NCBI GenBank assembly: GCA_018524725.1 | Contig: JAEUWP010000316.1 | Location: 62,001-126,000 of the forward strand | DNA length: 64,000 nt | Direction: 5' to 3' | Source: Podaxis mareebaensis | Taxonomy: Eukaryota; Basidiomycota; Agaricomycetes; Agaricales; Agaricaceae | Shown: positions 22,711-34,889 of the stretch, piece by piece | Layout: every line of letters starts with the position of its first letter | Position numbering within the stretch: position 1 is the first letter of the stretch | Program-made: the position numbers and the translations under genes | The notes under the pieces: model-generated | Databases searched by the model: none | What the model was told of the DNA's origin: nothing | The model's input: only the letters and a program-made list of their open reading frames with translations

Positions 22711-25460
22711 TTAATCTCCACCACCTTCGCCTCCACTCTTCTTATGCTTGCGCCGCCTTTTCTTCTTCGGTTTCCCGTTCTCTTCCCGCTCCTGCGGTTC
22801 CTGTACCTCTACTTCCGCGGGCTCGACCTCGTCGTGTTTCCTCTTATGTCCACTCTCTTTCTCCTTCTCTTCCTCCGTTCTCTTCCCCTTGGCCTTCTTC
22901 GACTTCTCGGTGCTCGCGTTAGGCCCAGAGGAGTTTAGATCGTCCGCCTGCATCATGGTATCCCCATCGTCAGCCGCGCCTTCTCCCTCATCGTTATCCT
23001 CGGCTGCGGCGGCTGCCTTGGCTCTCATACGCTCCTTCTTCCCCTTCCTCTTCTTCACCTTTGGCTCGGCTCCACCCCATGTGCGTTCACCATTAGTACC
23101 CGTAGCACTAGCGCCACCGTTAGCAGAATCCTTAACCAACCATCCGCCATTCTTCGCCCGCTCTGCAAGCGTAGCCTTGAGCTCTCTGAGTTTTTGTTGG
23201 CGCTTTGCGTCCCACTTCCTAGCGTCATTTTTGTACGGCGCGTATTTCTTGATGCTCATAAATTCGTTTAGCTCTTTATCTGTCGCAAGTAAAATCTCGG
23301 CGGGGGTGAGGGAATAGGTTTGCGGTGCGACCGGGACGTATTTGAAGCGTGTTGGGAGGTCACCGACCTGGATAAATGAAATTCCAAGAACGTTGTGCTT
23401 AGCGGTGAAATTTCATGTCGTGAACGAGAGCTGTGTGCGCACCATGTCGTTGAAATCGAGGTTATACACTTCCTCCATATATTCATCCAGCTTCCTCTTC
23501 CGCATCTCCTCAGTCCCATCCCACTCTTCCTCCTCACCCAACTCCTTTTTCATGGCTTGGACATTGGCGTCCATAGCATCTACATCAACACCCTCGTCCT
23601 CCTGTGCCTCCCCACTCTTCTTCTTTTTCTTCTTTTTCTTTTTCTTGTCTTTTTTGTTACTTGATACCGGGACGGCATCGTCGTCCGACATATGGATATC
23701 ACCAATGTCAATATCATCTTTCCAGACAGGCTTCCCGTCCTCATCAACCTCACCCGCATCGTCCCACTCCCCATCACCCTCGCCACCAAAAAGCCCTGCC
23801 ATCTGCGCATCATGTTTCTCCGGATCCCAATCCCCTTCCAAATCCAACTCCCTCAACGCCTCATCCATCTCCCCACCCTCATCTCCCTCCTCCCAATCCT
23901 CCGCATTCCCCTTCCCTTTCTGCTTCCCCTTACCCTTCAAAATCCCTCCCTCCCTCCCAACGATCTCCAACTTCCTCCTAATCTCCCTCATCTTCAACGC
24001 CTTCAACCTCCTCACCTCCTCCCTCTTCTTCTCCATCTCTTCTTCCTTTCGTTTCTTCTTCCGCTCACGTGCTTCTTTACGTTTGGTATCTTCGCGGCGG
24101 ACGAGGGAGGGTATTGTACGTGGATAGGAAGGGATGACAGAGCTGTTAGGTTCTTCGAAGCGGAAGTTGTAGGAGGTTTCGAAGGCGTCTACGAGGGATT
24201 CGAAGGAGGTGTCGGAGTCATTATTTTCGTCGTCGTTCTCGTTGTCGCGGTGTGATTCAGCACTTGAGGACTCGGAATCAGATTGAGAGATGTTTTTGGG
24301 TTTGGATTTGGACTTTTTGGATTTGGAGGTGATTTCGTTGTAGGTTGGTACGCGGTCTTTGGATTTGTCGATCCACCCGCGGTTGAGGATGTAACTAAAG
24401 AAGGCGGAATTGAGTCCGGTTTTGGGTGAGGGAGGGGTAAGAACACATACTTCAGGAGGAATTCTTGGTCCTCTTCCTCTTTGGACTTCCGCGTCTTTTT
24501 GGTCGTCGGTGTGCTATCTTCCTCTTGCTTGTCATCTCCACCCTTCTTTTTCTTTTTCTTTTTCTTCTTCTCCTTCTCGCCTTCCTCCTCTTGCCCCTCT
24601 TCGACTTGGACACCAGTATCAGCCTCACCAATGATATCCTTCAAATCCCCAACTTCGCGCTCCAGGTACGCACGATACTCTTCTTCCTCCCGTTCTTGCT
24701 CATCTTTCGTTTTCTCTCTCAAAACAAGGAGATCATCATTATCAGCGTCTCCAGAACCATCGACGGCTGTATGGAAGGCAGAAATGGTCTCTTTGCGTAG
24801 AGCTTGTTGTTCTTGGACGTGTGTGAGTGGTTCGGGAGAGGGTGACCGAGATGGATTAAGTTGAGCTTCAAGTGCCACTTGGCGTAGTGTTACGGGTTTG
24901 TGCTGTCGATTTCTGTCAGCTGCTGAAGCACCTTATGGGAGGTAGACGGCGCACCGAGTCTTTGTCCTTCTTTTTATTTTTGCCTGGGGCAGTGAATGCA
25001 GCTTTCGCAGCGAGTTTTTCCTGTTCCTCTGAGTCACCATGGGTACTCTTTTCCCCTCATAGGACCAGAACCAGGGGACGTACCTTCAAATATGTCCTTG
25101 CCGGACTCGTATATTGAAGGATCCTTTTTTCGTATCCGCGCGAGGGTGCGTAGGATGGCAGCGTCGACTGCAGGTGTCAGCTCTTCCCCATCTTCATCTT
25201 CCGATTCTGCGGACTCGGAGTCTGTTTCTTCATCCTCCAGATCGGACTCGGATATATCTGAGCCTAACTTGGCCTTGACTACACAACGAGAATAATAACA
25301 GGATCAGAGTTTTGAACTTAAGCACAGGGTTGAATGAGCACATACGTTTGTCGAGTTCCTCGCGCTCCTTTCTGTATTGAAATGCCTTTGCGTAATGTTC
25401 ATTTATCGTAATCTTGTGTAGTTCTTCATTCTGGAACTCGTCCTCCGAGTCTGACAGCAT
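22711..25460 (-). CDS. KRI1: KRI1-like nucleolar ribosome biogenesis factor
   Basis: Exons 25460-25346, 25278-25084, 25028-24984, 24922-24451, 24394-23443 and 23367-22711 give about 811 aa. The N-terminus TINEHYAKAFQYRKEREELDK, the central YILNRGWIDK, and the C-terminal block LDFNDM/VGDLPTRFKYVPVAPQ followed by MSIKKYAPYKNDARKW are hallmarks of Kri1. That nucleolar protein works with Krr1 in early 40S ribosome assembly. Long acidic runs and Lys runs (a 10-residue K tract near 24550 and another near 23630) and the basic C-terminus (KKKRRRKHKK) suit nucleolar localisation. The intron between exons 3 and 4 works only as GC-AG and is the weakest junction. The large plus-strand frames here are antisense shadows. 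Confidence 0.88.
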
Positions 25461-25844
25461 TGAGGAAGACCAGAATTGTCAAGGCCGATGTGTAGCTGCC
25501 AATGGAATTGAGAAAATCCCATCTCGATCACATGACGCATGTCGGCTAATGGACATGATTATATAATGTACTTATATGACCATTCCTTATTGGCCAACCG
25601 GGATCAAGGGAGGCTCTCTTCCCATCTAAACCCAGAGAACCGGTGGGGACATGTCCGAGCCCCTGGCAGGTTCGTGGATTGTTGAGAATGTCAACGGGGT
25701 TTTGTGCAACAGACCAAACCGTATGCTCACTTCCTGCCTTTCCCCACTCCTTTACCAAGAGCTAACGTTCTTCCACCACTTGAACCAGATCATCTATTCG
25801 CCACCATTGCTCGGTGACGGGGACTATATCGGCTTCTGCTGACA
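25461..25844. other. Intergenic, divergent promoter region
   Basis: The 384 bp between the divergent KRI1 and membrane-protein genes must hold both promoters. No specific site is claimed. Confidence 0.5.
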
Positions 25845-26626
25845 ATGATCATCGACGGCGACGCGACGGCAGAGGATTCTGCCAAATCTACATGTCTTAA
25901 TCATATCGCTGACGCACAAGCTTCCTCGACAATGATGAACTCCCCGCCCCCATATACATATCCCCAGCACTTGGCCCCAGTTCGCCCAGTCCTTCCTACC
26001 TCATCCCAACATACGACGATGCCTCATCAATTCCCCAGTGCAACAACTCCAACGGCAGCACCACCCTACCACTCACCACAGTCAAGGCTCTATCCCCACT
26101 CTGTTCTCCGCGTAACAACAACCCGATACGATTTCCGTAACACCACCGGAAATGAACACTCGAGCCTCCTCCCTTCCTCCCCTAGTACCCAAAGCTCACA
26201 CTCGCATTCAGATTGTTCCAGACCTGCAAGCCGCGCCTTGAAGAGATTCTTTAGATCTTTCATTGTTGCGCTTGGAATCCTCTTCCTATGGCTCATCCTC
26301 GTACAATCTATACGATTCTTTGTTTTTGGCGGTGAACTGCCATTCTGGGGACGACCCCCGCATCATGTACCACCACACCGTCGACCGCGTTGGGGTGGTG
26401 GTGGGGGTTTCGAAAGACACAGACCACATCCAACGCCTGTGAGTTTGGTTGGTTCCCACCCTCCAAAGTCGAGAATAATTCTGATCTGAGTTTCGTTCAT
26501 TGACAGACGGTAGTGAAACCGAGCTTTGGCACGAGCAGACCATATTCAACGCGGTATCCTAGCACGCCTACGGTAACGGCTGCGTCAGTGGGATTTCGAC
26601 AACCAGTGATCACAGCCGACCGGTAA
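25845..26626 (+). CDS. Single-span membrane protein, Pro/Ser-rich cytosolic part (TM-1)
   Basis: Exons 25845-26438 and 26507-26626 give 237 aa. The first 120 residues are disordered and rich in P, S, T and Q (SPPPYTYPQHL, SSPSTQSSHSHSD). A basic patch (RALKRFFRS) then precedes one strong membrane helix (FIVALGILFLWLILVQSI), as in a type II signal anchor. After the helix comes a Gly/Pro/His stretch (PHRRPRWGGGGG). The layout and the intron after the helix match the gene at 27700-28354, so the two are probably duplicates. The His-repeat protein at 38103 has a similar N-terminal plan but adds a large ectodomain. Function unknown. Confidence 0.65.
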
Positions 26627-27561
26627 ACGTTCATGCTATGTTGAACCTGAATAGCTCGTACCCCACACACGCCTTCGTCCTCGGCTTCTCAGCCCAATCA
26701 TGTCCGAATACTTCGACACTAGCCACTTCATCATCACCATATTCACCGTGTTCCATTCGGTCTTGCCCATGCCCCACTTTCAAGTCCACCTCCACCCAGA
26801 ACCCTAGCATGTTCCTCGACCTTGGCCCTATCTTACCCCCTAGCCTTCCCCCCCAACAACCAACCGCTCGACGTTTCGCACCAATCGCCGCCAGTTCAAA
26901 CTATATCCCTAAAACACACCACTTTTCCTCCCACCGGCAGATCAGAAGCCTCGACAATGCTATACTATCTCATGCGATAGCCATCAAGAATTACACCCCA
27001 CTTTGATACCCGACGGCGGCCACAATTCAATCTTGTCGGTTGTTGTATAACATGTTTCTACTGCGATGCTGTGATGCTGTAAGCGCAGTGGTGATTGTGG
27101 GAGGGTGCTGAACGTAGCAGTTATTTTTATCGCTTCGCGGACCAATTTGGGTTGTACCTGGCTACTGGGTATGAGTTTTCATCCCCTTATCTGGGTTTTT
27201 CTACACACGTTTTGTAGAAACACTTATGTCGATGTCGTTACATATGCGTATCATACCAGTACGAGTCACTACGCGCAGGTCGACGAGGGATTCAAAGCAC
27301 GGCCCTTTTGTGAGTTCTTATACCACCGAGGTCTCGCGATCCCACCAGTGTCACCAATGCAAGCCCAGTATCAATTCCGAACAGCTCGCATGTCTTCCCC
27401 AAGCTTCCAACTTCCAACTGCGGCTGCGCACGAGGTGGCTTAACAGCACCCTATCCGGTTCTCCTGTGCGATGTCAAGGATGTATCACGCGGTTGATACT
27501 TATAAACTACCTACGGTGATATCAATAATCAGGGCGTCGGTGCACATGAGTCAATCGGTAT
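26627..27561. other. Intergenic, no supported gene
   Basis: Plus-strand frames (26638-27006, 27105-27443) have no domain signal and no equivalent elsewhere. They are treated as spacer. Confidence 0.45.
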
Positions 27562-27699
27562 ATGTACATCCCCGTTGGGCGCTCCTCGCGTGTCCTCCTG
27601 TCTTCCCCTCCCCTTCCTCCCTTCTCGCACCACCACTACCACCAACCTTATCAATCCCAACTCTATCAAACTGCATATCCCAGTGGCCCACCGCCGATC

Positions 27700-28354
27700 A
27701 TGATTATCCTCGACGACGAATCCATATCCCAATCCCCCTCCACAGAACGCTCCCCCCTCAAAAGCCCCACCTCGCCCGTCACAGCTCGATACGACTCCCA
27801 CCCGCCTGCAGTCAATACCAATACAGCAGCCACCAGCGCACAACATTCTTCACCACCACCATATCAACCCAACTCGCCCACTCACATTCTAGTGAACACA
27901 TCCCCACTTCCCGAGCACATCGCCGAACTACTACGCGAAAGAGAAATCCAACGGCGTACCCTTCACCGATTTCTTAAAACATTCTTGGTCGCATTGATCA
28001 TTGTTCTGATATGGAGTAGTATTGTGAGAGGGGTCGGTTTAACTATTCACGCTGTATGTATTTTTTTTTTTCTACCGAGTGGTCAGATCTTTTTCATCTG
28101 GTGGTTCGCTTTTTTTTTACAACAAATAGTTTTCGACAAATGGAATGGATGTGTCTGAGTCGTCAGATTCGTCATCTGGGAGAGAACATGACTATTCGTT
28201 CTCGTTACCGTTCATTCGGTGGCCGCCCGTTTACTCGAGCCCAAAGTCGGTGGTAGTTCCATGTCCGACTGTCACTATCACCCTTACACCTACGCCAACT
28301 GCTGAGCGGATTTTATCGATAGCATATCCGCCGCCTTCGCGTACTGCGACTTAA
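27700..28354 (+). CDS. Single-span membrane protein, paralogue of TM-1 (TM-2)
   Basis: Exons 27700-28053 and 28130-28354 give 192 aa from the ATG beginning MIILDDESIS. An in-frame ATG at 27562 would add 46 residues. The start was chosen because TM-1 begins MIIDGDAT. The N-terminal part is Ser/Pro-rich (STERSPLKSPTSPVTARYDS). A basic run (EREIQRRTLHRFLK) precedes the membrane helix (TFLVALIIVLIWSSIVRGVGL), and a short outer tail follows with an acidic Ser motif (SESSDSSSGREHD) and Thr/Pro repeats. The intron is 76 nt with a long T tract. Function unknown. Confidence 0.6.
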
Positions 28355-28484
28355 GAGAGAGGTGGTGTTTGAGGTGTTTAAGGTTATATATTCATCTATA
28401 TTAGTATTATCTGTCTACGTGCATATATCGAAGCTTCTATACCCAAACTTGCTTCACATAGGACGGTATCCACGAATCCTCTAA

Positions 28485-29486
28485 TTAATCCCTCACAACA
28501 GGCCCGCTCTTCCACCCACCCACCTTTCCCTTCCCTCCCACATTGCCTCCACCACCCGCACTCGGACCAACACCATCCCATGCATACAACACCCTATCCC
28601 TGGCACTCTCCACACCAAACCTGGCACCATCCACTATCGCATCCGTCAAACTCACAAACCAATACTCCCTCCTCCTTTTCTTCACCTTTCCTTGTTCATC
28701 CAACACGTCCTTTGCGCGTATAACCAGTTCCGTCTCGTTCCGTCCGTCTTGGATCGTTAGTTGACTTAGGGGGAGGGTTATTCCGGATGGGTTTGACGCG
28801 GTGGATATGTGGATCATGCGTTTGAGTTTTTTGTTGGTGCCGGGCACGGCGTTGGTAGTAGTCGTTGCGGAAGAGGAGGTGGAGGTGGAGGTGAGAATAT
28901 CACGAGGGGCACGGAAGAACTTGAGTTTCGTGACGTATGTCTGTCGGTACTTGAGCAACCAAGCAGTGGAGAGTGCCCAGCCCATAACGTATATCCCGCA
29001 GAACGCGGCCCGCTGCCATGTCGGTCGACGTTCCCAGTAATACGCCTCTTCTTCCTTTTGTTTCTGGTTCTTTTGCGCAGTAGCAACCGAGCCTTTTACA
29101 TCTTCCGGTGATGTGGAGACAGCAGTCTTAGCTTGAGCCTGAGCAGCGTCCAATCTATTCTTTTCTGCGACGGCTTCCAGATCTTTCACAAGCGTCGCCC
29201 AATGGTTCCATGTAATCTCAATTGCAGAGCCCCTAGCTAAGCATATAAACACACGTTCAATGCTCGATGTTGCTGAACGGACTTACATGAGAAGAGCGTT
29301 GGCGATGATGATAGGCCATGCGAAGCGCACCCATGCGGGTGGTTTTTGGACGAAAGTTGGTGGGACTTGTGTTGCTGCTGCTCCAGTTGTTGTGGAGTTG
29401 AGGCGTTTAGAGGTTACGTTGATGGCATTAGGCGTGTGAGGGCGGAGGGTAGGGAGACGCAGGACGCGTCGAGAAAGGAACGACAT
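28485..29486 (-). CDS. Probable mitochondrial inner-membrane protein, two spans
   Basis: Exons 29486-29287 and 29232-28485 give 315 aa. The first 40 residues are rich in R, S and T with no acidic residue (MSFLSRRVLRLPTLRPHT, then SKRLNSTT), typical of a mitochondrial targeting sequence. A first hydrophobic segment crosses the exon junction (FAWPIIIANALLM). A charged coiled-coil-like stretch follows (LVKDLEAVAEKNRLDAAQAQ), then YYWERRPTWQRAAF and a second span (CGIYVMGWALSTAWLL). The C-terminal domain is soluble with Ser/Thr- and Gly-rich linkers. The layout resembles small mitochondrial assembly factors of the TMEM type, but I recognise no specific family. Confidence 0.65.
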
Positions 29487-29762
29487 TAGGTTCTTTGGGT
29501 GGCGGAGGACTCGGAACGGAGGAACGCATGTTTGGCTGGGGCGTTTGTGTTAAACAATACCCGTGTCAACAATGAAAATCCTCAAATTTCGTTAACCGTT
29601 GGGCTGGATTCTATCAATAAGGGTGTTCGATGTTTGGGTGGCGCGTGTACTTATGTAGAACCAAGAAGAATCGACAATCCAAGACTTCGTCGTTCATTTT
29701 GCATAAGACCTCTGTACTTTACATTTCTTCCACTTAAGCATACAACAGCAGGACACCAAAAA

Positions 29763-30937
29763 CTAAACTACCGCAGCGAAGATAAACAGAATTGGAAGGA
29801 AAAAAGGAACCAGAAGTTCGGCGCGCAGGGCAAGGACACGTGCGAGATCACCGAGAAGATGTGGGCGCCGACTGACCTCATTCGTAACTCCGGGGTCATC
29901 AATCGTTTCCTGACCGCCCTGTCCCTCTCCGTCACCCACCTCCTGAGCTTCAGCCTCTGAAACCGGAACCAGAACCTCCGCATCATCAGGTCCTGTCTCC
30001 GGCTCCAGATCACCACTGGGACCAGGATCTTCTGTAGTCGGCTCATCCGGGGTGGGCACCTAATATGATCGCTACAGTAAACTTAAGCAAATCGAGGCGG
30101 TTAGAATTGACACAATACCAAAGCTTCCCCACCATGTCGGGCCCGAAGCGCTTGGATTTCCTGAGGGGTCAATTCGAAAGTAGTTGCCAAAATGTCGGTT
30201 TCTCTTTCTTCTTCGTTCTGGTCTGCGTGAAGGGAACTCGTTGAAGGTGGAGCGAGAAGCATTTCACGCGCTGTGACGATAGGATATAGAGTATCGGCGT
30301 CAAGAGCATGAAACAGTTCGCGTTCCAGTCCCCGTTCGCGAGTGGCGAGTTCGATGTAAACGGGTAGGAAATAGTCTTGGGAGACGTTGTACTCCTGATA
30401 TATCCTGATCTTATCTATGGCTTCCATTTGGATTTTGCCGATATAGGAAATAGCGAATTGGCGGATAGTCGGGCAATCCCATTTTGTCGCCAGACGAAGG
30501 ATGGCAACCCATTGATCGAGAGTTGTCCTGTAGATGTTGTATCGTCTTGTATTTACATCAGGTTTGTGGAATTTGCTGTGAGAAGTTGAGAGTCATACGG
30601 GTTATAGAAGATCCACAGGAACCTGGCAAAGTCTTGTGGATCTTCATCTACTACAAGAGGAACAGACTCGTGAGAACCAGGTCGCCTCCCGTAACCTCCC
30701 ATAGATAGCGAGCCGTCGATCAGATCCTTCCAAAAGCTAGAATCACGACGAAGGAAATAAGAGTGGACACGGAAGCGTATTCCTCCAACCTTTAGTGGTC
30801 CGAGCTCATGAACAGCTTTTGGCTAGGGGAGCGAACACAGTGCTCACTCGAACATGGAGGTCTCCTCCAGTAATCCAATACCTCTCATGACGAGGATAAA
30901 CCAAAGGGTCGCTTGGATCCTGAGTAGTTTGGGACAT
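29763..30937 (-). CDS. BTB/POZ protein with hydrophobic C-terminus (BTB7)
   Basis: Exons 30937-30848, 30789-30599, 30545-30119 and 30059-29763 give 334 aa. The order is ERYWITGGDLHV, FRVHSYFLRRDSSFW to FARFLWIFYNP, then WVAILRLATKWDCPTIRQFA and YNVSQDYFLPVYIELATRERGL. The last exon is acidic (TEDPGPSGDLEPETGPDDAE). It ends in a hydrophobic stretch LLVPFFLPILFIFAAVV at the very C-terminus, which would fit a tail anchor. It is the last member of a head-to-tail array of four. BTB8 is its closest relative, alike in exon lengths, promoter and tail. Confidence 0.82.
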
Positions 30938-31079
30938 GATCAGTATGAGAGATAGTCGGGAAGGAAAGCAGATGAGATACGAAGAATAGGTAACAGCTCT
31001 TTCTTTAATTATAGGATTGCTGTGAGGAAGTGGGTCCTCAACCCATTCATAGACATACCCTTCTCCCGTTTTGTTCGCC

Positions 31080-31220
31080 TCATGGACAGGACATTCCTGA
31101 ATAGCACACCTTAAGCGGATTGTTCAAAGAAGTTCCGCCCAAAACCAGGTTTGGAAGACCAGGACAATGCTTATGCTGCGCATACGTAACCGCCGCTATC
31201 TTCAGTGCCAAGTTACAACT
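31080..31220 (-). promoter_or_regulatory. Conserved upstream block of BTB7
   Basis: Contains CATACGTAAC at 31181-31190, about 245 bp upstream of the start, preceded by a TTTGGAAGACCAGGACAA-type stretch. The same order recurs upstream of BTB8, BTB9 and BTB10. Confidence 0.5.
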
Positions 31221-31734
31221 GTCTTTGACACCATCTCAATCAGTGACTTACAACAAAAGAACCCCATATGGACGGACTCCGTGTCCCTCCGTGAGGTTCC
31301 ATCCTGTGACAAATTACATAGTCAGTACAAGTGATGTTAGCTAGTTCATGGACCCTATGTCCTCAATGGTCAATTATAAATCAATGATTATATAGATGAT
31401 ACTTATGAAGACAATAAATGTTTTCTAAAAGAAAATAGCCAACTGATACGGACTACATGATCTGGTTTTGTGAGGACAACGAAGTCCTTTGTTGTTTTTC
31501 CTCTATGACCGAATACATGAGGCTCACCGACTCATACAGATGTTCCGACTCAGGGGAGAGATTCATGGTGCCCTTCATGGTCCTCTTGTATTCTCATCTG
31601 TCCCAGGCGTGTGCGATGCTTCAAATCAGTACTTAGAACAAAGCAAAAATGACTACCCAAGGTTTCGCATGAGACTCTTGTACTTTACGTCTTGTACTTT
31701 ACAATTTCTCCCACCTCATCATGCAGTAGCAAGA
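31221..31734. other. Intergenic between BTB7 and BTB8
   Basis: No gene seen. The 3' end flanks the BTB8 stop codon. Confidence 0.5.
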
Positions 31735-32918
31735 TTAAGCTATTGCCGCGCACATAAACAAAATTGAAAGAGAATAGGGAAAGAGGAGTTTGGCATGGAG
31801 GGCAGGGACACGTGTGAAAGCATCGAGAAGACCCGGCCGCCGACTGACCTCGCTCATCTGCACGATGTGCCACTCATCCCCAAGGTTGTCGGCCGTTCCT
31901 TGATCATTAGGTCCCTCTTCCTCATCCGCCACTTGCGTTTCAGCCTCTGGAGCCGGAACCAGAACCTCTGCATCATCGGGTCCTGTCTCCGTCTCCAGAT
32001 TACCACTCGGGTCAGGATCCTCTGGAGTTACCTCACCCGAGGTTGATACCTTATGAGATCGCAACGGTAAGCTTAAGCAAATTGAAGCAACTGGAATTGA
32101 CACAATACCAAATCTTCCCCACCACGTGGGGCCCGAAGCGCTTGAACTTTCTGAGGAGTCAAGTCGAAAGCAGTTGCCAAGATGTTGGTTTCTTCGTTCT
32201 GGTGGACGTGAGGGGGGCTTGTTGAAGGTAGAGCGCGAAGCATTTCACGCGCTTTGACAATGGAAAACAGTGTATCATCATCAAGAGTATGAAACATTTC
32301 GCGTTCCAGTCCCCGCTCGCGAGTGGCGAGTTCGATGTAGATGGGTAGGAAATAATGTCGGGGAACATTGTACTCCTGGTATATCATGATCTTCTCTATT
32401 GGTTCCATTTGGATGTTGTCAATGTGAGATACGGCAAATTGGCAAATAGTCGGGCAATCCCATTTAATCGCCAGACGGAGAATCGCTACCCATTGGTCGA
32501 GAGTTGTCGTATAGATGTTGTATCGTCTGATATTGAAATTAGTTTTGTGAGATTAGCCCAGAGAGAGTGACAATCATACGGATTATAAAATATCCACAAG
32601 AACCTGGCAAAGTCTCGTGGGTCTTCATCTAGGACAAGCGGAACAGACTCGTGGGAACCAGGTCGCCTTCCGTAAACTCCCTGAGATCGTGAGTTGTCGA
32701 TCAGGCTCTTCCAAAAGATAGAGTCACGACGGAGGAAATAAGAATGGACACGGAAACGTATTCCTCCAACCTGTAATGGTCCGAGCTCATGAACAGCTTT
32801 TGACTAGGGGAGCGAACGCGGTGCTCACTTGAACATGAAGGTCTCCTCCAGTAATCCAATACCTCTCATGTCGAGGATAAACCAATGGGTCACTCGGATC
32901 CTGAGCAGTTTGGGACAT
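31735..32918 (-). CDS. BTB/POZ protein with hydrophobic C-terminus (BTB8)
   Basis: Exons 32918-32829, 32770-32580, 32526-32109 and 32049-31735 give 337 aa. Domain order is as in BTB7 and identity is high: ERYWITGGDLHVQ, FRVHSYFLRRDSIFW, FARFLWIFYNP, WVAILRLAIKWDCPTICQFA. The third exon is three codons shorter than that of BTB7. The acidic tail exon (SGNLETETGPDDAEVLVPAPE) ends KLLFPYSLSILFMCAAIA. Both tail exons are open to equivalent stops, so the tail is under some constraint or the duplication is young. The upstream 300 bp is also nearly the same as that of BTB7. Confidence 0.82.
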
Positions 32919-33059
32919 GATCAGTATGAGAGATAGTTGGGAAGGAAAGCAGATGAGATACGAAGAATAGGCGACGGCTCTTTCTTTAGTCGTAGGATTG
33001 CTGTGAGAGAGTGAGCCCTCAACCCATTCATAGACATACCCTTCTCCCATTTTGTTCGC

Positions 33060-33205
33060 CTCATGGCCAGAGGAACATTTCTGAATAGCACTCCTTAAGT
33101 GGATTGTTCCAAGAAGTTCTGCCCAAACCCGGGTTTGGAAGACCAGGATAACGCTCGTGCTGCGCACACGTAACTGCCACTATCTTCAGTGCCATGCCAA
33201 GTTAC
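33060..33205 (-). promoter_or_regulatory. Conserved upstream block of BTB8
   Basis: GCGCACACGTAAC ends at 33184, about 260 bp upstream of the start codon, preceded by the same GTTTGGAAGACCAGGATAA-type stretch as in BTB7. Confidence 0.5.
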
Positions 33206-33935
33206 AACTGTCTTCGGCGCTGACAGGTGGAGCATGGTTGAGCTCAATGCAAATGAGAGACAGCGTTCCGGTCGTCTGACCTAGTTTCTACGCCCGACCC
33301 ATGAGTTTGATTACACCATGATTCACATATCCTTTTTCGGCTACACGGGGAGATGTGGGGCGAGAGGCGGGATTCTAGTCGAAGGCACCGGGATGCAAGG
33401 CTGGCCGTTGCATCGAAAAACGGGCAACGGAGGACGGAAGTGCATTTCGTTGTGGGGCTCACAATCATAATTACGAGTTCTCTGAGTACTGGACTGGTCA
33501 GACTGAACCAGAACGTCTTCGCCGTATCCTTAGTCAAACCTATTCAAACCGTTGAAGCATTGTTATGTGGCATTGCGGGTTTACAGGGGTCTAGGAGGCT
33601 AAGGGTTCAACGCGCTCAATATCCGACATTCGTTCTCCGTGTTTCGGGGATGCAGGTCCAGTTCTGCGTAACATAAGGACGGTTATACATTGTTATTTAC
33701 AAGGGCAACAGGTATCACGAAACAGAGACATGGTACACAAGGCGGGAACGCATGAGAGGATATCGATAAGATGCGGTCACTGACTGACTTCAAACATCTA
33801 CACGATATACCACCCACCCGCAGCGCCATCAATTGTTTACAAGCCGTTGCACAGGCCACTTCCCCGGGTTTCAGGGTTTCTTTTTATCAAACATGCCTGG
33901 GTACAGTAAGTTTAATCAAAGTAAAGAAATCGAAA
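33206..33935. other. Intergenic between BTB8 and BTB9, with remnant of a tail exon
   Basis: Minus-strand sequence near 33780-33910 sits where the acidic tail exon of BTB7/8/10 should be, but it has stops soon after the expected splice site. This suggests a lost tail exon of BTB9. The rest is unassigned. Confidence 0.35.
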
Positions 33936-34730
33936 CTAGTACGCCAAATCCTCACCTGAAGCTTTGAGCATTTCGATATCTTCCTCAGTCAGTTCAAAAG
34001 CCTTTTTCAAGATACCACCCCTTCCTTTGTCTCCGTTCTGGTTGGCTTGGGAAGAACCCCCTGATCGTGGAGCGTGAAGCATTTCGCGCGCTGTGACGAC
34101 GCAGTAAGCGTAGTCAGGGTCGAGGGCACGAAATTCTTCGCGCTCCAGTGCTTGCTCGCGAATGGCGAGTTCGATATAGAGAGGTAAGAGGTATTTTCGG
34201 TGAAGCTTGTGGTCCTGATAGATCTTGATCCTCTCAATGGTCGCCATTGGGATGTTTTTGATATGGGAAATAGCAAATTCACATATTGTGGGACTGTCCC
34301 ACTTCACCGCCAGGCGGAGAATCGTAATCCATTGATCGCGATTTGCCTCATAAACATCATACTTTCTAATACTGACATTAGCCTTGCGAACTAATGGCGA
34401 AATGCGGCGGCGTACGGGTTATAAAAGACCCAAAGGAACCAAGAGAAGTCTTCAGGGTCTACATCTATCGGGAAAGGGACAGACTCTTGGGAACCAGGGG
34501 CCCTCTGGTTGTTGCCTGAACGTTCTGGATCAGGGATCTGGTCATTCCAATACTTGGAGTCACGGGTTAAAAAAGAGGAATGGACGCGGAAGAGCCTCTT
34601 CTGATTAGCCTATGGGTAGTCATGAACAGCCATCCACTAAGATGGTGAGTTCACTCACCAGGATGTAGAGATCACCCCCGCGAAGCCAATACTGCTCGTC
34701 GTGAGGGTAATCCGGTTTTTGGGGAGGCAT
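33936..34730 (-). CDS. BTB/POZ protein without tail exon (BTB9)
   Basis: Exons 34730-34659, 34609-34416 and 34365-33936 give 231 aa. Signatures are DEQYWLRGGDLYIL, KRLFRVHSSFLTRDSKYW to FSWFLWVFYNP, and WITILRLAVKWDSPTICEFA. The protein ends ASGEDLAY at a stop where the neighbours splice into an acidic tail exon, so this member has lost the tail. It lies between BTB8 and BTB10 in the same direction. Confidence 0.78.
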
Positions 34731-34889
34731 GATGTTGGGTGTAAGGTGGTTGATAAAGGAAGACAGGAGGTGAAATATGAAGCATAGGAACAGGTGACGA
34801 CCTACTGTTTTTAACAGCAGAATGGTGATCGCTCTGTGTGAAAGTGCGCAGTTCAAACCATCCCAAGAAGGAACCCTCGCACAGGTGAT

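Noticed and set aside
23342..24127. Plus-strand frame of 261 codons and neighbours at 22748-23317 and 23692-24255
   Set aside because: Antisense shadows of KRI1. Ser/Pro/Leu/Phe-rich composition mirrors the Lys/Glu codons on the real strand.
26638..27443. Two plus-strand frames between TM-1 and TM-2
   Set aside because: Low-complexity Ser/Pro or random composition. I considered a lost ectodomain but could not find conserved words.
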